This document shows positions 32,801 through 46,521 of a DNA stretch of 64,000 nucleotides, in pieces. The stretch is from contig NC_031502.1 in NCBI RefSeq assembly GCF_000237925.1, positions 186,001-250,000 of the forward strand, in the 5' to 3' direction. How positions within the stretch are numbered: the stretch's first letter is position 1; every line of letters starts with the position of its first letter. A model generated the notes under the pieces. The model did no database searches, was not told the DNA's origin, and was given only the letters and a program-made list of their open reading frames with translations. Source of the DNA: Schistosoma mansoni. Taxonomy: Eukaryota; Platyhelminthes; Trematoda; Strigeidida; Schistosomatidae. The position numbers were made by a program, and so were the translations under genes.

Positions 32801-33000
32801 CTAGAAGCCTAAAAATCGATGGTTCGTTGCGAAATTTGTCATTACTATTGTTAGGTCAATATATATTTGAGTTGATTACTCGTAATTTACTAGTAAACTC
32901 TTGGTACTTCAGATAAGATCTAATTTTCTTGTTACTTGGATCGGAAGTCACGAATATATCAATAGACCATGCTTTAGGAATGGACGAGAACATGACGAAG
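29830..33000. other. No gene recognised; possible LINE debris
   Basis: A less AT-rich, unassigned stretch. An (AAT)n run at about 31699-31720 followed by TTATTCTC could be the reversed 3' end of a LINE. A - strand frame at 31507-31310 (residues ITLGGEYHPGGLLYKLSSNV) has a protein-like look but I cannot place it. No promoter or RNA gene was recognised. Confidence 0.4.
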
Positions 33001-33049
33001 ACGGTACAAATCTGCTTTTTTTAATGATCTTCACCTCAACGGCGAAGTT

Positions 33050-33303
33050 GTGTTATCTCCAGCTGTTGACGGAGATATACCAGATCTATTGGAACTAACC
33101 TCTACATACCCTGGTTCGATGAGTGATAATTCCTCCTCACTGCCAGAGATCTGTCCTAGATATATAAGCTTTATGACTGGCCCATCCAACCAATCCCCAG
33201 ATACGTCATTCACCGACTTGACCTACCGTGCTCCAAAGGTTCTTGTGGATCTTCTAGGTGAGTCATACCTATCCTCTCCAACGACCACCACATCTCTTTA
33301 CTA
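33050..33303 (+). other. Unassigned open frame with possible splice donor
   Basis: Open frame containing PAVDGDIPDLLELTSTYPGS and EICPRYISFMTGPSNQSPDT then APKVLVDLLG followed by a GTGAGTC that would make a good donor. Composition is protein-like rather than AT-biased noise, but I recognise no family. It could be a single exon of an unknown gene or part of a decayed element. Confidence 0.3.
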
Positions 33304-35690
33304 AGAATCATCGGTTTGTAATGAATAATCATATCTGGGTTTCAACTAATTAAACACCAAACAAAATAACCTTTTACTAACTAGGTTATCTGATAATTTT
33401 TGCAATTTCATAGATCTTTACAATCTCTCTGTCTGCAAAAGGATGACCCATATCAGGTCTCCATGCTGCATTTTTATTACTAAAACGTGGTGCACGCCTG
33501 GCATTTCCGATTTCACACTGTGTAGGTAATTACAAAATTACAGTAAAAATAGGAATTGTGGTGTGAGAGTTGTACAACATACGTACGATCCGATATTCGG
33601 TCGACTAAAATCTTCCCAGAGGGTTTTGAACTGTTAGGTTATTCTATATTCGTCACTGTAGATAAGTGTGTCTATCATTAGTTTATAATGGGTCACGTCT
33701 GTATTTGCATATAGTGCCATATATTCAACAATTAATATGGAGAGAAGGTTGACAATGAAGAACTCTGGGCCGTTAATTCGGTCAATCGGATGGTATGGCT
33801 CAGCCTCGCAGGAGTGGTCATTATGTATAACTTGTAATTACTCACATTAAATATATTATTCCATCTTCAGCCTAAATGTGTTCTTTAGAAATGTTTAGCG
33901 TTCTTTAGAAACACCAAAGCATTATATTGCTGACTGTTACAATACGACAAATCAAAATAGCCAATGATGTGACTACCACGTAAGATCTAATAGATTAGGT
34001 TTTCACATCATGATATATCTATAATTTTTGTATTAGGTCTAATACTATAGTAGTGTTAATACCGAAATAGACCATAATTCCACACATCTATGAGTCACCA
34101 AATACCTCTCATCCGACGGATACATAATTAAATCAAGTATTCAGATACTTATTGTCATTACGTATAACTACGTTGATTGATTTTGACTTCAACATCCCAC
34201 ATGTTAGCTAGACTTCATCACGCGACTCTTTACACTTCAAAACATTCTTTGGAATATAAGGAACAGAGAGATAGACATATATAGTCCGTAAACCCACTAG
34301 AAACCTAACCCATTGGACTTACGCAATGTTGCTTCATAAGCCGGATGCACCAGTCTTGAATTTCCAGACAGTGTTAAAAAACTATAGCCCGTCAACTTGT
34401 TATGCAGAAATACTAAAACACTTACTAAAACAAAGGTCTTTTGTACTTCGTGCAAACGCCGATGGTATTACCCCGGACTTCCGTTGCGTGGTCTTAGTTG
34501 GGGAATGACTTTTTATCCCGGTGATGTTAACACCACACTAGATTCTCTTCACTGCGATCCACAAAACTTTCTAGGTTTGGTCGATCCAATCAAAAAACCA
34601 CATGTCCCCTATTGTGACTATATTACCGTCAAACTCGAATCTAAATTGAGAGTTATGTCGAAGATTTTTTGTTCAGCAAGACGTTTCGGCTATTCTCAGC
34701 ATCCGATCAGTCTTTATCAATATTAGATACTTTCATCGAACAAAGGGATTAGAAAAAGAACGGTTTTCGATTTACAAAATAAGATCATGGTTGAGCCCTT
34801 TCACTATGTGTTCATTTCTTTACTCTCTCCTTTTTTTTTCCTTCTAAATAAATATTATTCTTAAGATTACGGAGCTTTGGATTAAGGCAATAACTTGTGT
34901 TACGCTGAAATCAACTTATGTCTCTTTTTATCTTCACTATGTATATACACCTCATACACATTGATTATCTTTTGCACTTAATTGAAACTTTCAGAGCATC
35001 ACCCAAAACTATGACTGTGCTCGCACAAACACTTATTCTAACGTCATATCTTACCGCAATAATAAGTTATTTACTGATTAATTTATTCTGTTTTATTTTA
35101 TTTTTATTACTCGTTTTTGCTATACATACATAGTTGTTTATTCTTGTTCTGCGTTGAGATATTTACGTATTCCGCGTCTCCTTTATTTCTATTTCCTTAG
35201 TTTCTTCCTTTCCTCCTTCAAAATCAATTCAAAATTCTTGCTAATTACACAGAACCTCATTTATTATTACTATTCTATTATTAATATTTTATTTTCCTTT
35301 TCCTTCCTTTCTCAAACATGGCATATGTATTGTTAACATTATTGAAAATTGTGTATTATTGCATTTTTGAAGAAACCCGAAATGGTTTCTTCACAGCACT
35401 TATGTACCCATAAGGTGTTTGTGAATAATAATAATAACTAGTTCTTTATCAGCTACTCTCTAAAGTAAATTTTGTGTTTAATTCTAATATTCCCACCGTC
35501 CTAAAAGTCAAAGGTGTGCATACAAAAGACACTGCAGTAATACGTTAGCCACTTGGCATCAGATATGTACTCGCGTTCACTTGATATAATCGGAACCAGT
35601 AGTTGCAACAAACATGGATAATCACATATAAAATCCACTCAACTTATTGTGAGAAGCGATATAGTCATTAAAACACTCTTTTAGGAGCAG
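33304..35690. other. Unassigned, with a protein-like frame and T-rich DNA
   Basis: The + frame 34397-34726 includes SKIFCSARRFGYSQHPISLY and could be the end of a decayed element; not identified. From 34910 to 35340 the DNA is T-rich with low-complexity frames. The end of this stretch has the hairpin and (AAT)n noted separately. Confidence 0.4.
35369..35392 (+). other. 9-bp hairpin of a likely CR1-type LINE 3' end
   Basis: GAAGAAACC (35369-35377) and GGTTTCTTC (35384-35392) pair perfectly across a 6-nt loop, about 35 bp before AATAATAATAATAAC at 35426. Hairpins just before short tandem repeats are known at the 3' ends of some LINEs, where the RT binds. Whether it ends an element here is inferred. 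Confidence 0.5.
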
Positions 35691-36085
35691 ATAAGAAGGA
35701 GCGTCTGCCAATTTCATCAAACATGTTGGCCCAGACACTCCTATCCTGCTTATTAAAATCTACGTGTCCTATGTTTCAGGTGCTTCCCCTTGACAATGAA
35801 AAACTGCACACATCGTCATATATTTTAAAAAGGAATGTACACTGAATGTTCACAACTACCACTCAACTGACCACACTGCTGTTTGTCTAGAATTATGGAG
35901 AAAATTATTGAGATGAGAACTGACCATCATTTACATAAGCATCTATTGTTTATATTGTCAAAACATGGATTAATTTCTAGAAACTCATGCCTAAACTTGC
36001 ATCTGAAGGTGGGGGTTTCAGGACATATTCTGAACATGCGTCTATCTTTCAAACGGGCCTTGAACTCCACAAGCACGTAGAGGTC
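35690..36085 (+). mobile_element. CR1/SR1-like LINE RT fragment, degraded
   Basis: The segment with SRIMEKIIEMRTDHHLHKHL and LSKHGLISRNSC fits the RT region of CR1/Jockey LINEs (N.RP..LTS...K.MEKI...L..HL....LIS..QHGF). The preceding text (NVHNYHSTD-like) fits the N-Y-R-P block. Broken and short. Confidence 0.6.
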
Positions 36086-39050
36086 ATATAAAATCACACA
36101 TTATGAATACTGAAACTGCGAATGTACCACTAGGTGGAGTTTAAGCGAACCAGCAATCTCAGTACATGCAAGATGTTATATGAACCCATATTTACTCGTC
36201 GTTTCATGGAGATTATGAAGACTCTAAAGTGATCAAGACAGATTTATTTACACGAAGCGTGGACCGGTGCGGTGCTCCTGAAAAAAAGACAAACCTTTCA
36301 ACATTCAATATGGGGTAATAGGAAATGCAATGCGTACATTGATCGACAGATAGGATGTGACCTCACTTTTAACTACACAGCTCTATGTGAACACTTCTTC
36401 CGAGAATCTTTATGGCACCACTGGTAGAGAAAAAATTTGATATTTTTCCACGAAATAATATGTGATCTCACATTTTGAACTCTAGCTTAATGACATATCA
36501 ACTGTTGGTCCATCATTAATATGTTACAATCTCACTGTCATTGATATATGTATAACTAAGTGAAAAACACATGGTTTCTCATCTCTCTTACCACCCGAGG
36601 TCAGATCTGGAGTCCCCTTAATGTTTAAAATTTCATCGTTTGTTTCTATGAAGTTCCATTTCTTTTCTTAACTTCTGCCTCAAGTGAACAGATAGCTCAC
36701 CAAATTCGCAGATACTGCTCAATTATGTTCGATGGTAGGGAGCGCATGAGTTACTGTGAGTTCCTTCTTATTTGCGTTCTACCAGTTTAAAGTTTTCTAC
36801 CACAGATCTTTCGACAATGGAATGTTTGGTTTTTTGACCTGCTTATCGTCTTACTAGTAGATTTTACAACCCTAGACCCTTGCTCTTCCATGTTCTTTGG
36901 CCAGTTATCTAGTCATCTCTAAACCATTTATCATCTGACCAGTATCTTACAGTTTATACCGTCAATTAGCTACCTAGCAGTGTGATATACTGAATGGATA
37001 TTTAACCCGGAATACAGAAGCTTCAGCAGTCTAATTTGCTTGTGGCACATAACTATTAGAGACAATGTATTTAAACAGTGTTCAACATTTAGCTTGGATT
37101 AAAGAAATGGTAAAACATACCACATACACAAGAGGGCCCGATATCACAAAAGGAGGGAGGGTGACGTTTCTGCCCAGCAGATAGATAAACCCAGTCGACT
37201 AAGGTCTGTAGGGCAGAAACTTTCACTTACTGACTGCTCCTTGTAGTTTAGTGAAGTGCAACTGATGGATGGTAACAATGCTGACTTCTTATGCCAAATA
37301 CATCCTTGACCCATGGTTTCAGCCTTGACATGGCTTCACCTCACAACGGGAAGCATTATTACATGCCAAACTGGACAACTACGCTCAAAAGGAATCCACT
37401 TATGACATCATAGTGATAACAATATAAAACAAGCTGTAGTAATTCTTATGAAAAAGTCTTTTGTATACCCGAACACTGTGCTTTCCTAATTAAGTTTTAG
37501 AGATCGACATAATCCTGAGCTTATCAGTCTATCAGAATCTTCTACGTCCATAAAGACTTCTGTCTATTTGTTATCATACTGTTGGTTTGTTCCCTTTAAT
37601 TTATCTAAATACACTTGCATAACAACTAATCTTGTAAAAGGAAATAAGTAGCAGTATTCATAGCTGTCCATCGAAAATGTCCTAACTTCACCGGTCACGA
37701 AGACTGCCTATTCTGCTTCAAGTCTTTTTTCAGCACCCTGATGATACACTACTGAAGCATATACATGGAACATATGACTTCGTCCTAAGCCTCCATCAAT
37801 ACCTCAAATATTACAGAAAGATTTTCATTTGTTTTTATCATAAGCCTCTTCATTTAGTTGTATGGAGAAAACAATCCGAAGAAACAAGGTAATACACTAA
37901 AGTTTACGTTTTTAGTTGATCAATTATGCGTCTACCACATAACGTCTTGATATAAACATCTCTGCACTACCATTAATTATCGACCACCACTTGTTCATCG
38001 TAAGGCAGACTCCACAAAGCGCTTCAAATTCTACATTTAGCGTCCGAATTTTACCAACTTTATTCATAATCTTATGTACACCAATTTATTTCCGTTTCTA
38101 TGATAATTATGCCTTATGACATATCAAGCCACCTGGGTAATTTACTGCCATAAACCCTGTGATATTTGTAACATTTTGATTCCGTCTGTAAACTAGCATG
38201 CTTTGCGTAATATGTTTCTATTTGAGAATACATTACTGTTATCGTGGTTACTATTACTGAAAGAAAGAAGCAAATGAATATTTTGTCTTGAATGTTTTGA
38301 TCGTGATAGGAGGTTATGGGCTAGCCGTTAACCAATTCACTAAAGCTGCTACGAGTTCAAACAAGCAAATAACGATAAGCCGAAGCCGGATTCTCCCAGT
38401 ACCTTAGGTCTTAAAGAGATAACTAAGGGGCTGACGAAGCAGATTTCCCATGTCATGCATTATAAGCATTCTGAATGTCCCTTACAACGTTTATCGACGA
38501 AGCGGTGTTTTCAAACTAGCTGAGAATCATGAGAGTGAACCGTATTAGTTAAGTGATGCGCTACAAAGTGCTATACAGAAATAAGTATGCTTTCAGGAAT
38601 GGACATGGTTTATTCTATTATACTTATCGAAGCGGCCTTACCTCGGAGTAAATACAGTTGTTTTCTATTATGATATTATCCGAACTGAGTAGTAGTCCCA
38701 GACTAATGGGAGGTGGCAAACACCACCCTGGTCTTCAAGTGGGACTAGAGCAATGACGTCATAAGTTGCCGGTCGGAAAAGTTTCTTCTGATACCGTCAC
38801 AGGTCATAGAATCTATGATCTACCATATACTATCCGATAACTCCTTTATATTACTACATCATGGTTTCAAGAAAGGCTATAGCAACCTGGGTTGATTAGT
38901 CAAGAAATGACTCCAAACAACCAAGTATATGTCAAAACGATAAAGTTCAAGTGTTCATTCATAACCCTATTTTGTATAGGTGTTATATTTCCCATTATCT
39001 TTTATTGAGTGTCGAAAAGTTTTGCGTGTTTGAATAGGTAACCTCCCGCT
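36086..39050. other. No gene recognised
   Basis: AT-rich DNA with only short frames. It may hide further LINE debris between the two CR1-like pieces, but nothing could be matched. Confidence 0.45.
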
Positions 39051-39055
39051 CCTCT

Positions 39056-39820
39056 ATGGGCTTGTCCTATGAGAAAATAAAGACCTATTCACTACTTGTC
39101 TGGTTTCTTCTATTAAAAGAACCAGAGTTACCTAAAGGCATGAAAAGGTCACTCCCAAATCTGTCCACTGGATTCGATAGACAAACCATCAAATCTGATA
39201 GAAAAGAGGAAGGGGAATATATAGTATATGTCTATTTCTTAAAATCCTCTGACAGGGTCATTAATACGTGTTTTACGAATAGGCTCAAATCAGTACATGT
39301 TAAGTCACCTTTAGTGGACCGACCGAAGTTGAACTTAGTTAATCGGTCATTAAAAGTCATGGTAAATCGCTCTTCTCCTCAGGTAACAGAATCTCCAAAT
39401 GAGGCTATATGAGGTTCAGTATTAAGACCCCTTCTTTTCTTAATTTGTGCAGATGACATTGCTCAGTATTTGTCTTCTAGGAAATTACTTTCAGTTGAAC
39501 TTATCAAGCTTTGGAGAAAATTTCACTGCCAGAGTGACAAGCTAGCATTTCGGGAGGACCTGGTCCGACTTCGAAAAAGGGTGGCATTAGGATATGTGTG
39601 GAGTTAGGGGAAACATACCAGCCTCATTATCGTTCGACCATGAAGGTGCAAACACAAGGCATCGAACACAATTTAGATGGTTTCCTTCAAGGAGAGTTAC
39701 TAGTTGAAAAGGATCTAAGTGTCTTGGTCCTCTGTGACTTAGACGTTTATCCCAAATGTGGCCAAAACGCCTTTAAAGCAAAGTTCACACTGGTAAAGCA
39801 GACGGGGAAATTTCTATAGA
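39056..39820 (+). mobile_element. CR1/SR1-like LINE RT fragment with VNRS...PLLFLI
   Basis: Frame 39056-39412 has YFLKSSDRVINTCFTNRLKS then VHVKSPLVDRPKLNLVNRSL, matching the CR1 RT segment (DF.KAFD.V.H..L..KL...GI..PL..W...YL..R). Past its stop the text continues GSVLRPLLFLICADDIAQYL, the usual Q-G-S-V-L-G-P-L-L-F block, then SSRKLLSV..IKLWRKFHCQ. It is old and full of changes. Confidence 0.75.
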
Positions 39821-39830
39821 AGGACTTTTT

Positions 39831-40227
39831 ACCTGATTTTCAACGCTTTTGTTTGTATAAATATTATTTTCTTCTTCCTTTCAAGATATGGGAATACTCG
39901 AGAATATATTTAAAGTTGAGCCATAAAAAATCACCAGTTTAAATTGAAGCCTGTGGTCGACCGAAATATATAAACTCCAAAAACAATGGCAGAGTTATCA
40001 CGAAAGAGAATTGCAGTGTTAATATGCTAAATATAAAATATATATGGAAGAAAAATATCCTGAACGTTACTGAAAATGTCAAGAATAGGCGTGTTCTAGC
40101 TTGTTTTGTTCTCGTAATCCACAACTATAAGTAGTCAGTAATTCCAACTATAATTGCTATAATCCGAGATATACATACAGATCAAGCATGTAATGAGGAT
40201 ATCACTCTGGTCTGTAAACAGAGATAG

Positions 40228-40266
<39 letters not shown>

Positions 40267-42078
40267 GTTCTGTCATCTTAACAGAGGATAAATGAGAATA
40301 AGAAGCATATGTGTGCAGTAATGTATTTTGTGGGCGGTAACCAATATTTCGTGCTGTGTATTCAAAAATGGAACGGAAGGTCTAAGGTCATGGTTGTTTA
40401 AAACAATTTTACGTTCAATAATGGTATTTGTACGGATTATGAGAATTAATAAACAAACTAATGACGAAAACTAATTACAAAAGATGTATATGTTAACATT
40501 CTCCACAAGCCCCTCGTGAAACGTCTTAAATCACCGAATAATACCGCCTGGAATATCATAAAATCAGAAGTAGTTATTTAACAATATATCACGCCTAAGA
40601 CATTTTTAAACAGTTTCTAGAGTATTCTGATAAGTAATGGTAGTCGAATCGATGTGTGAAAAAGGATTTTTAGAATAGTGCATCTTTAGACACATAGAAC
40701 AAGTGGGGGGGGAAGTGAACGTGCTATTTTAGCAATTCGCAGTCAAAGCGGAATGAATTACAGAGGAATCTTCATTTAACGTAAATAACATAATTAACTA
40801 CTGTAGTCCAATCCCAGCACTGACCTCAGTGATAGAACCTATCCACAATCACTTGAAATAAAAGAGAAGCTATGGAGTAACCAAAAGTCTCTCAAATCTG
40901 TAGCGTCCCTTCCGCTCCCAATATTTTGTTTCACTATTTGATTAATACTATGGATAAAATTGGGTATCCCCACTATTTCGCTGTTATGGACTTATATCAT
41001 CCTATACACGCTACTGAACACAATGTTCAGTTTCTGTTTTAGGAAAGAACTACGAAACGTCTTCATTCTTTATAATAAATTCTCTCCAAATTCTTGTGCT
41101 GAAGCATGCAAATAAAATGAATTCCCACTATTGACATTTTTATTCATTTGTCATTGCGCTTCCTGATAGTTTTTGCTGAGGAAGTTTTGAATTTCATGTT
41201 GGTGGATTAAAACAACTTTTAGCGCCTCGGGGCGGCTGTTCACGTTTTGCTGTGGCTGTAGGTGATTTGCGTTGGTATATATGTATTTATTTTACATAGC
41301 GTTCATGCCTTATATTTAATAATAGTTGTAAACAAACGTTGGGATTAGGTTCCATTTTTAGGGAAATAATTTATTGCTCACTTCAAAATCCTCGGGATTT
41401 TCACACTTGTTGTTTGTGTAATATTATGCTGTACTGAGAAAATGTTTTGTCTCGAAATCATTAAAACTAGTAACTCAGTAAGATATCGGTATTTTTTCGT
41501 AGGTATTAGTCGCGAGTGTTGTGACACGAGACTTTACAGTTTCGAACTGGAAAATCACTTTCTGTCTGTTGACAGCTTGTTTGTTTATCTTGCAAAATCA
41601 TTGTCTCAGTTTACTAGTTATAAGGATAACTGGTGGATATAGTTTAATTCAGTCCAAGTATTTTATTCATCTGATCATAAAAACGTTTTAAAGATCATTC
41701 CAAAGTTGGGGGGATTGTGGTGATCAATTTATTTCTCGTAGGCATCGAGGATGAGTCTCGCTACTCTCGTTTACCATCCCCCTAAGCAGATTCTTCATTT
41801 CTCAGCTGGGATTTTTTACTTTTTGTTATCCATAGTCGCATCACGGTTTCATCAAGAATCAAAGCTAGACCTAAAAATCATACAATTCTCATTTGTTTGT
41901 GACCTAAGTTGTTGCCTAGTAGTTGCCTAATGCCTTATACTGTTTTCCTAGTTCACAAATTTTACTTCTGTTTCGCTCACCACTCTTTAAATCATGTTTT
42001 TCCGCCCAATTTACATCCGTGTACAGCCTTTTATTTATGTTTCCTTTATCTACAGACCAGATTTGAATATTATTGTTT
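39831..42078. other. No gene recognised; (AT)n microsatellite inside
   Basis: AT-rich. A pure (AT)n run lies at about 40229-40262. A + frame at 41442-41642 reads without stops but matches nothing. Confidence 0.5.
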
Positions 42079-42226
42079 ATTTGAACACATAGGTATTGGT
42101 ACAAAGGGGCACCAGATACATATGCGCCACATAGTAGTGATGAGAATATGAAAAGGTAAAGAATGTAAGGTGCGTATAAGAGAAAGAAGAACATTAACAT
42201 TAGTGTATGAGTGAAATAATAATAAC

Positions 42227-42260
<34 letters not shown>

Positions 42261-42360
42261 GTAGAAATAGTTCTGTTAGCAAAGGTACAACTAGAAAGGA
42301 TCCTTCCAGTTAAAGAAGTTACGTCCATTTTTTGTGAAGAAAGTAAAATAAAGTTTTATC
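42079..42360 (-). mobile_element. RTE2 LINE 3'-end fragment
   Basis: On the - strand: an RTE2 3' UTR like that at 25381-25513 (shared CTTCTTTATAAAG/GTACAACCAGAAG-type text), then the ~60-nt tail GGCGCATATGTATCTGGTGC shared with R520 and a TTTATTTGAACACATA end. It includes an (AAT)n run at 42216-42259. A second, independent example of the LINE tail. Confidence 0.7.
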
Positions 42361-44578
42361 AGGATAAATAAAATGAAATGACAACAATTTTGTATAAGCA
42401 TCAACAGAGTTCCTGTTTCAAAGTTGGTAGTTAATTGAAGCGTCACATGGCTTGTACTAAAATTTCTGTTCACTTCGTAATATTTGTCGGTTAGTCCTTC
42501 TGTAATTCGTGAAAACACTTGATCCTCATTCTGACCATTCTTTATTAGACGAATTCATGTCCTATCATAAGTGGTGACGTGACTAGGGTCTATCAAAAAA
42601 CCAATCTATAGTCAAAAGTTAATGTCTTAACATCATTTCCATTCGTGCCAAAACATACATTTTCCATATTTTTGTTAGCTGTTTAAAGTGTATCCCTATT
42701 TCCTAGTCATATCTATTCTTTTCAGCTCAATTTTTTTTGCCTACTTTCCCATCACTGGGTTTTATTGTCTGCGCTCCATTGTTCTATCTAGTTAGCTTAC
42801 TACTGTTAATCTGATGTATGATATGGTAAGTGGAACCAATAAATATGCACAGTTTTATGTAATACTTTTATCTAACATGACTAATGTTAACCTGACTATT
42901 GGCATTTAAATTTTTGTCTATGACCGCAAGTTAGCATCTGATATCACGTCAAGAGTTTATAAAAACTATCAGATAGACGGAAAGTAACGATTAAATAAAT
43001 CAGTCTTAAATGATCTTATTTGTATATTGGGTCGTTTCGGTAAATATAGCACGTAGTTTCCTGGTTTTCGGTTAGTTGTGTTCAGTTTTTCAGTGACTTT
43101 AGTAGTCTAGTAAATACAACACTTTCAGCGTTTGAGTTGGTTTAAACGCTACTCCAACATTTTGAGCCTAGGCGGATAGATTCTATCATTAGGCTTCACT
43201 AACGTTTGATTGATGAGTAAGAAAAGTAGAGGAAGAATAAGACAGTAATTTCCCCCGCCTCCCTTTCTACCCAAGCTTTCTGGTTTTACCTCGATATTTC
43301 CAACATCATGATGTTTGAATAGCAAGTCTCAGTGATAGTGATATGATTATGGGTTCATGTATTTAGGTTAATACGCACAATCTGGATTTTTTTATTTCCT
43401 AATGTTATCTTAGTAACGTAAGGGGTATATGGTTAGTGGCGATTCTTTAATTAGTTTCTTTGGGATTACATGTACTTAGATTGCACTCATACAGTACTCA
43501 ACTGTTTCTGTGCTGATAACCACTTGTGTGCTGTTTAGCTGAATGGTTTTAGAGGAAATTAGAATCTTCACAATCTACATATAGTTTCCTCTCACGGACC
43601 CACTACAGTATAGATGGTGTTCGAAATGATTTTTATTGAAGTCTCTCACATTTCCAAAAAGAAAACTATGTGAATTCAATCATTGTAAGTGGTAACTGCT
43701 GTAACTAGCTTATCAGTAATTCAGACCTGAGTTTAAGGAGCATTTAAATAAATGTTTTCGAAATCCCGAGAGATTAGCTACTAATTAAGGCATTTGATTC
43801 TCACTCACCAGGTTGTAAACTAGAATTTTGCTCAAACTGCTAAACGAGAAATATCTATATTCTCACAAAAACGGGGATGTAAACCAAATAAATTTGTGTT
43901 TGGTTACTCAGTTGCATGCACATTTTCTCACTATTATAGTAAGCATATGTAAAAGGTTGAGATGTCATCTGACCACTAATTAATTAGTAGTTATATGCTG
44001 TCCATCATAAATATATTATTGATATCATTACTGAAGTTCTTACTAAGAAAACTACAGTTCAACTGAAGGGTAGCAGGTTAGCAAGCCCAAACTGCCTTTG
44101 AGCCGTAGATGGAGTATCATGAATAGTTTCTTTAAGTTGGTCTTGATATTTAATGTAGTTTGCAAGAAGGGCAGGACCTTTTTATGGTGAACACTTGAAA
44201 ATTATTTCAACTGCATTAATTTCTATGACCCTTAGCTTTTCAATCATTGCAAATCTGGTATGGGAGCTGGATCAGGGAAGTTTCAGATATGTGATTGTTG
44301 GTCAAAACGTTATTCTTCAGTCTTATGAAACATTATTCAGATGCGCCTTTTCGGGATCTGATCTATGTGAAGGCTTATGGTCCGTCTAAGTTAAAAAGGT
44401 GTCAGTCCCTCTGGGCAAAGACAGTTATAGGCTGTAGAATCTTCTGAGTACTTTCAAAGATTTGTGTTTGTGATATGCTCCACACTTGTCAGTCGTAGTA
44501 ATCAATTAATTGTAGGAATAATCAGGTTACAAGTGCTAACAAAGCTCCTGTTTCAGTTTGTGAAATCTCGAGACTCCA
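42361..44578. other. AT-rich flank or upstream intron of the nucleoporin gene
   Basis: No exon, repeat or RNA gene was recognised. Earlier nucleoporin exons could lie here undetected. Confidence 0.4.
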
Positions 44579-45098
44579 TTTATTTATTTATTTGAACAAA
44601 TAAATATTGCTACAAAGGGGCACCGAATACATATGCACCACACAAGTCACTTGATTTGTGTATGAGCTGTGATGCTGCCCGGGTGCCGAAACCGAAGCAG
44701 GTGGTTTTCTTGGGGGGCCACACCTGAAGCCTTCAACCTAAAGGTCTGGTTCACAAGGCAGTGGAGCAACGTCAGAGAATGCAGTCTCATGGTAGCCGGT
44801 GACCGGTAATTGGTTCATACATCATTTGTTCCTTCAGGATCCTGAGACCCATGTGCAGCATTGGTTTGGAATCAGGGTTTTTCAACTCCCCTAGGTGGAC
44901 TCTCTGTGTCCACCAACCCGGTTAAGGTTCCAGACACTCGCTTTTCGTCCTCTCAATTTTGTAAACAACACCCCCGCCAGGTGAAGGTAGTGAGTAGGAC
45001 TTTTGTGGCAGTGGTTATATACACGTGGCCATGTGAGGGCATTTGGAGAGGGAGAGGTGACTCTCCCTACTCTTAGCCGTACCAGGGCATTTGGGGTC
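44579..45098 (-). mobile_element. R520 full-length young copy
   Basis: Full-length R520 on the - strand. Over its ~520 bp it differs from the copy at 50554 by only about two bases (GAGGGCATT versus GAGAGCATT; CCAGGGCATT versus CCAAGGCATT), while the flanks are unrelated. This fits two recent, separate insertions from one source. Confidence 0.92.
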
Positions 45099-46512
45099 AT
45101 CATTAGGTTATTTACACCAATTGGTGTTTTTGTTAAGAGCGTCTGTTTCCCTGGTTTTAATTCAGTTTTATCATAGATTTGCTTGAAAGGGTATCTCTTG
45201 TCTGATTTCTCAGATGACTTCTTACCCCGAGATTCTCGTACTAACGTTAAGAAATCAAATGGCGATGTAATTTTTTAAACACTAAATGAGTATGGCAATG
45301 TTTAAGAAGCGTTCCTCGCCACTCACATGTAAAATGTCATCCTAAGAGTTGGACAGTAAAGAATTAGGTGGTCTACTACGCTGACCACCACTTATCTTGA
45401 TTATAGACGTTATTTACACTTAAGTTGCGCAGTACATTCACACCAAATGTAGCTAATGCATCTTGGATCGTAATTTATTGTCTTAGCAGAATTTGTCTGG
45501 ATGTTTAGTTAGTTTACTGGCTACAATACCTCGTGGCTATTACCTTTCAACCTGAAGAAGCCATCTTTTTAGTGCATTACAGTAACAATTAAATAGTTTT
45601 TCTTCGGGACTTCCCGTGGGGTTTACATAATTACCATTAAGTGAGTTGCTTTCAGAGATGTGAGAATGTCTTTAGATGCTAGATGAATGCTATTTAATGT
45701 GTGAAGTTTTTATTTTATCTATTCGTTCTTTTGGTTGAAAGTAAGACAATGGTAATTCAGTATGGTTTACCCCTGTGACTTACTTTTTAGATGATCCACC
45801 TGAAATTCTCAGAAGTTAGCGTCCATAGTGCTCACGTTGTATCAGGCTAATGAAAGCCAGTTCTTGGCTCACGTGAAGATGATCCCTGTCCAAATCTGTT
45901 ACGGAAATGAACACTAGTAAACAGATAAGACCTACCGTTTCTTCTCGGAACTTAACAAGACCCGAGAAAGATATTGTTCAATAAACACCATCAGGTGTTG
46001 ACATTTTCTGGGTATATATTCTGTACTTTCTGGATGTAGTCACCAATCGTCCTTGTCTAATATAAATTTAAGGTGTTTAGTAGACTGCATGGAAAATGCA
46101 ACTTCCTACATATGAGAGAAATCCGTGCACGTAACTGAAGACTTAATACAGACTATTAGAAAGTCCATTTCCAGTTAAACCCATAAAAGTAATGTCATTT
46201 ACATACGTGAAGTATGGTAGCTCGAAAAGTTTCGTTCCTGTGAGGTTTTACATTGTGTTTATTTAATTCTATGTACGCTTAAGATGACGGTGTTGTTTTG
46301 GTATACTGGACTAATCTAAATATCTTTGAGGAACCGTGGTATATCTACTAAATACTTATTATTCAGAACGGGTTTCGTTTTACATATCACAGTTCTTTAA
46401 GTTGGTTTTGGGTGACAATCGTTAAAGAGATATTACCGATTTTACCATATGGTTATGTCTTTTTCCATATTCCTTGTTTATGTTTTTAGCTGTACATGAT
46501 AACCACTAACAG
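45099..46512. other. No gene recognised
   Basis: AT-rich DNA, perhaps an intron of the nucleoporin gene. No repeat of the main families. Confidence 0.4.
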
Positions 46513-46521
46513 TTTTCACTA

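Noticed and set aside
34397-34726. Part of an LTR element
   Set aside because: No LTR, primer-binding site or recognisable enzyme was seen, so no such call was made.
40229-40262. (AT)n as an origin or telomere-like element
   Set aside because: It is an ordinary microsatellite.
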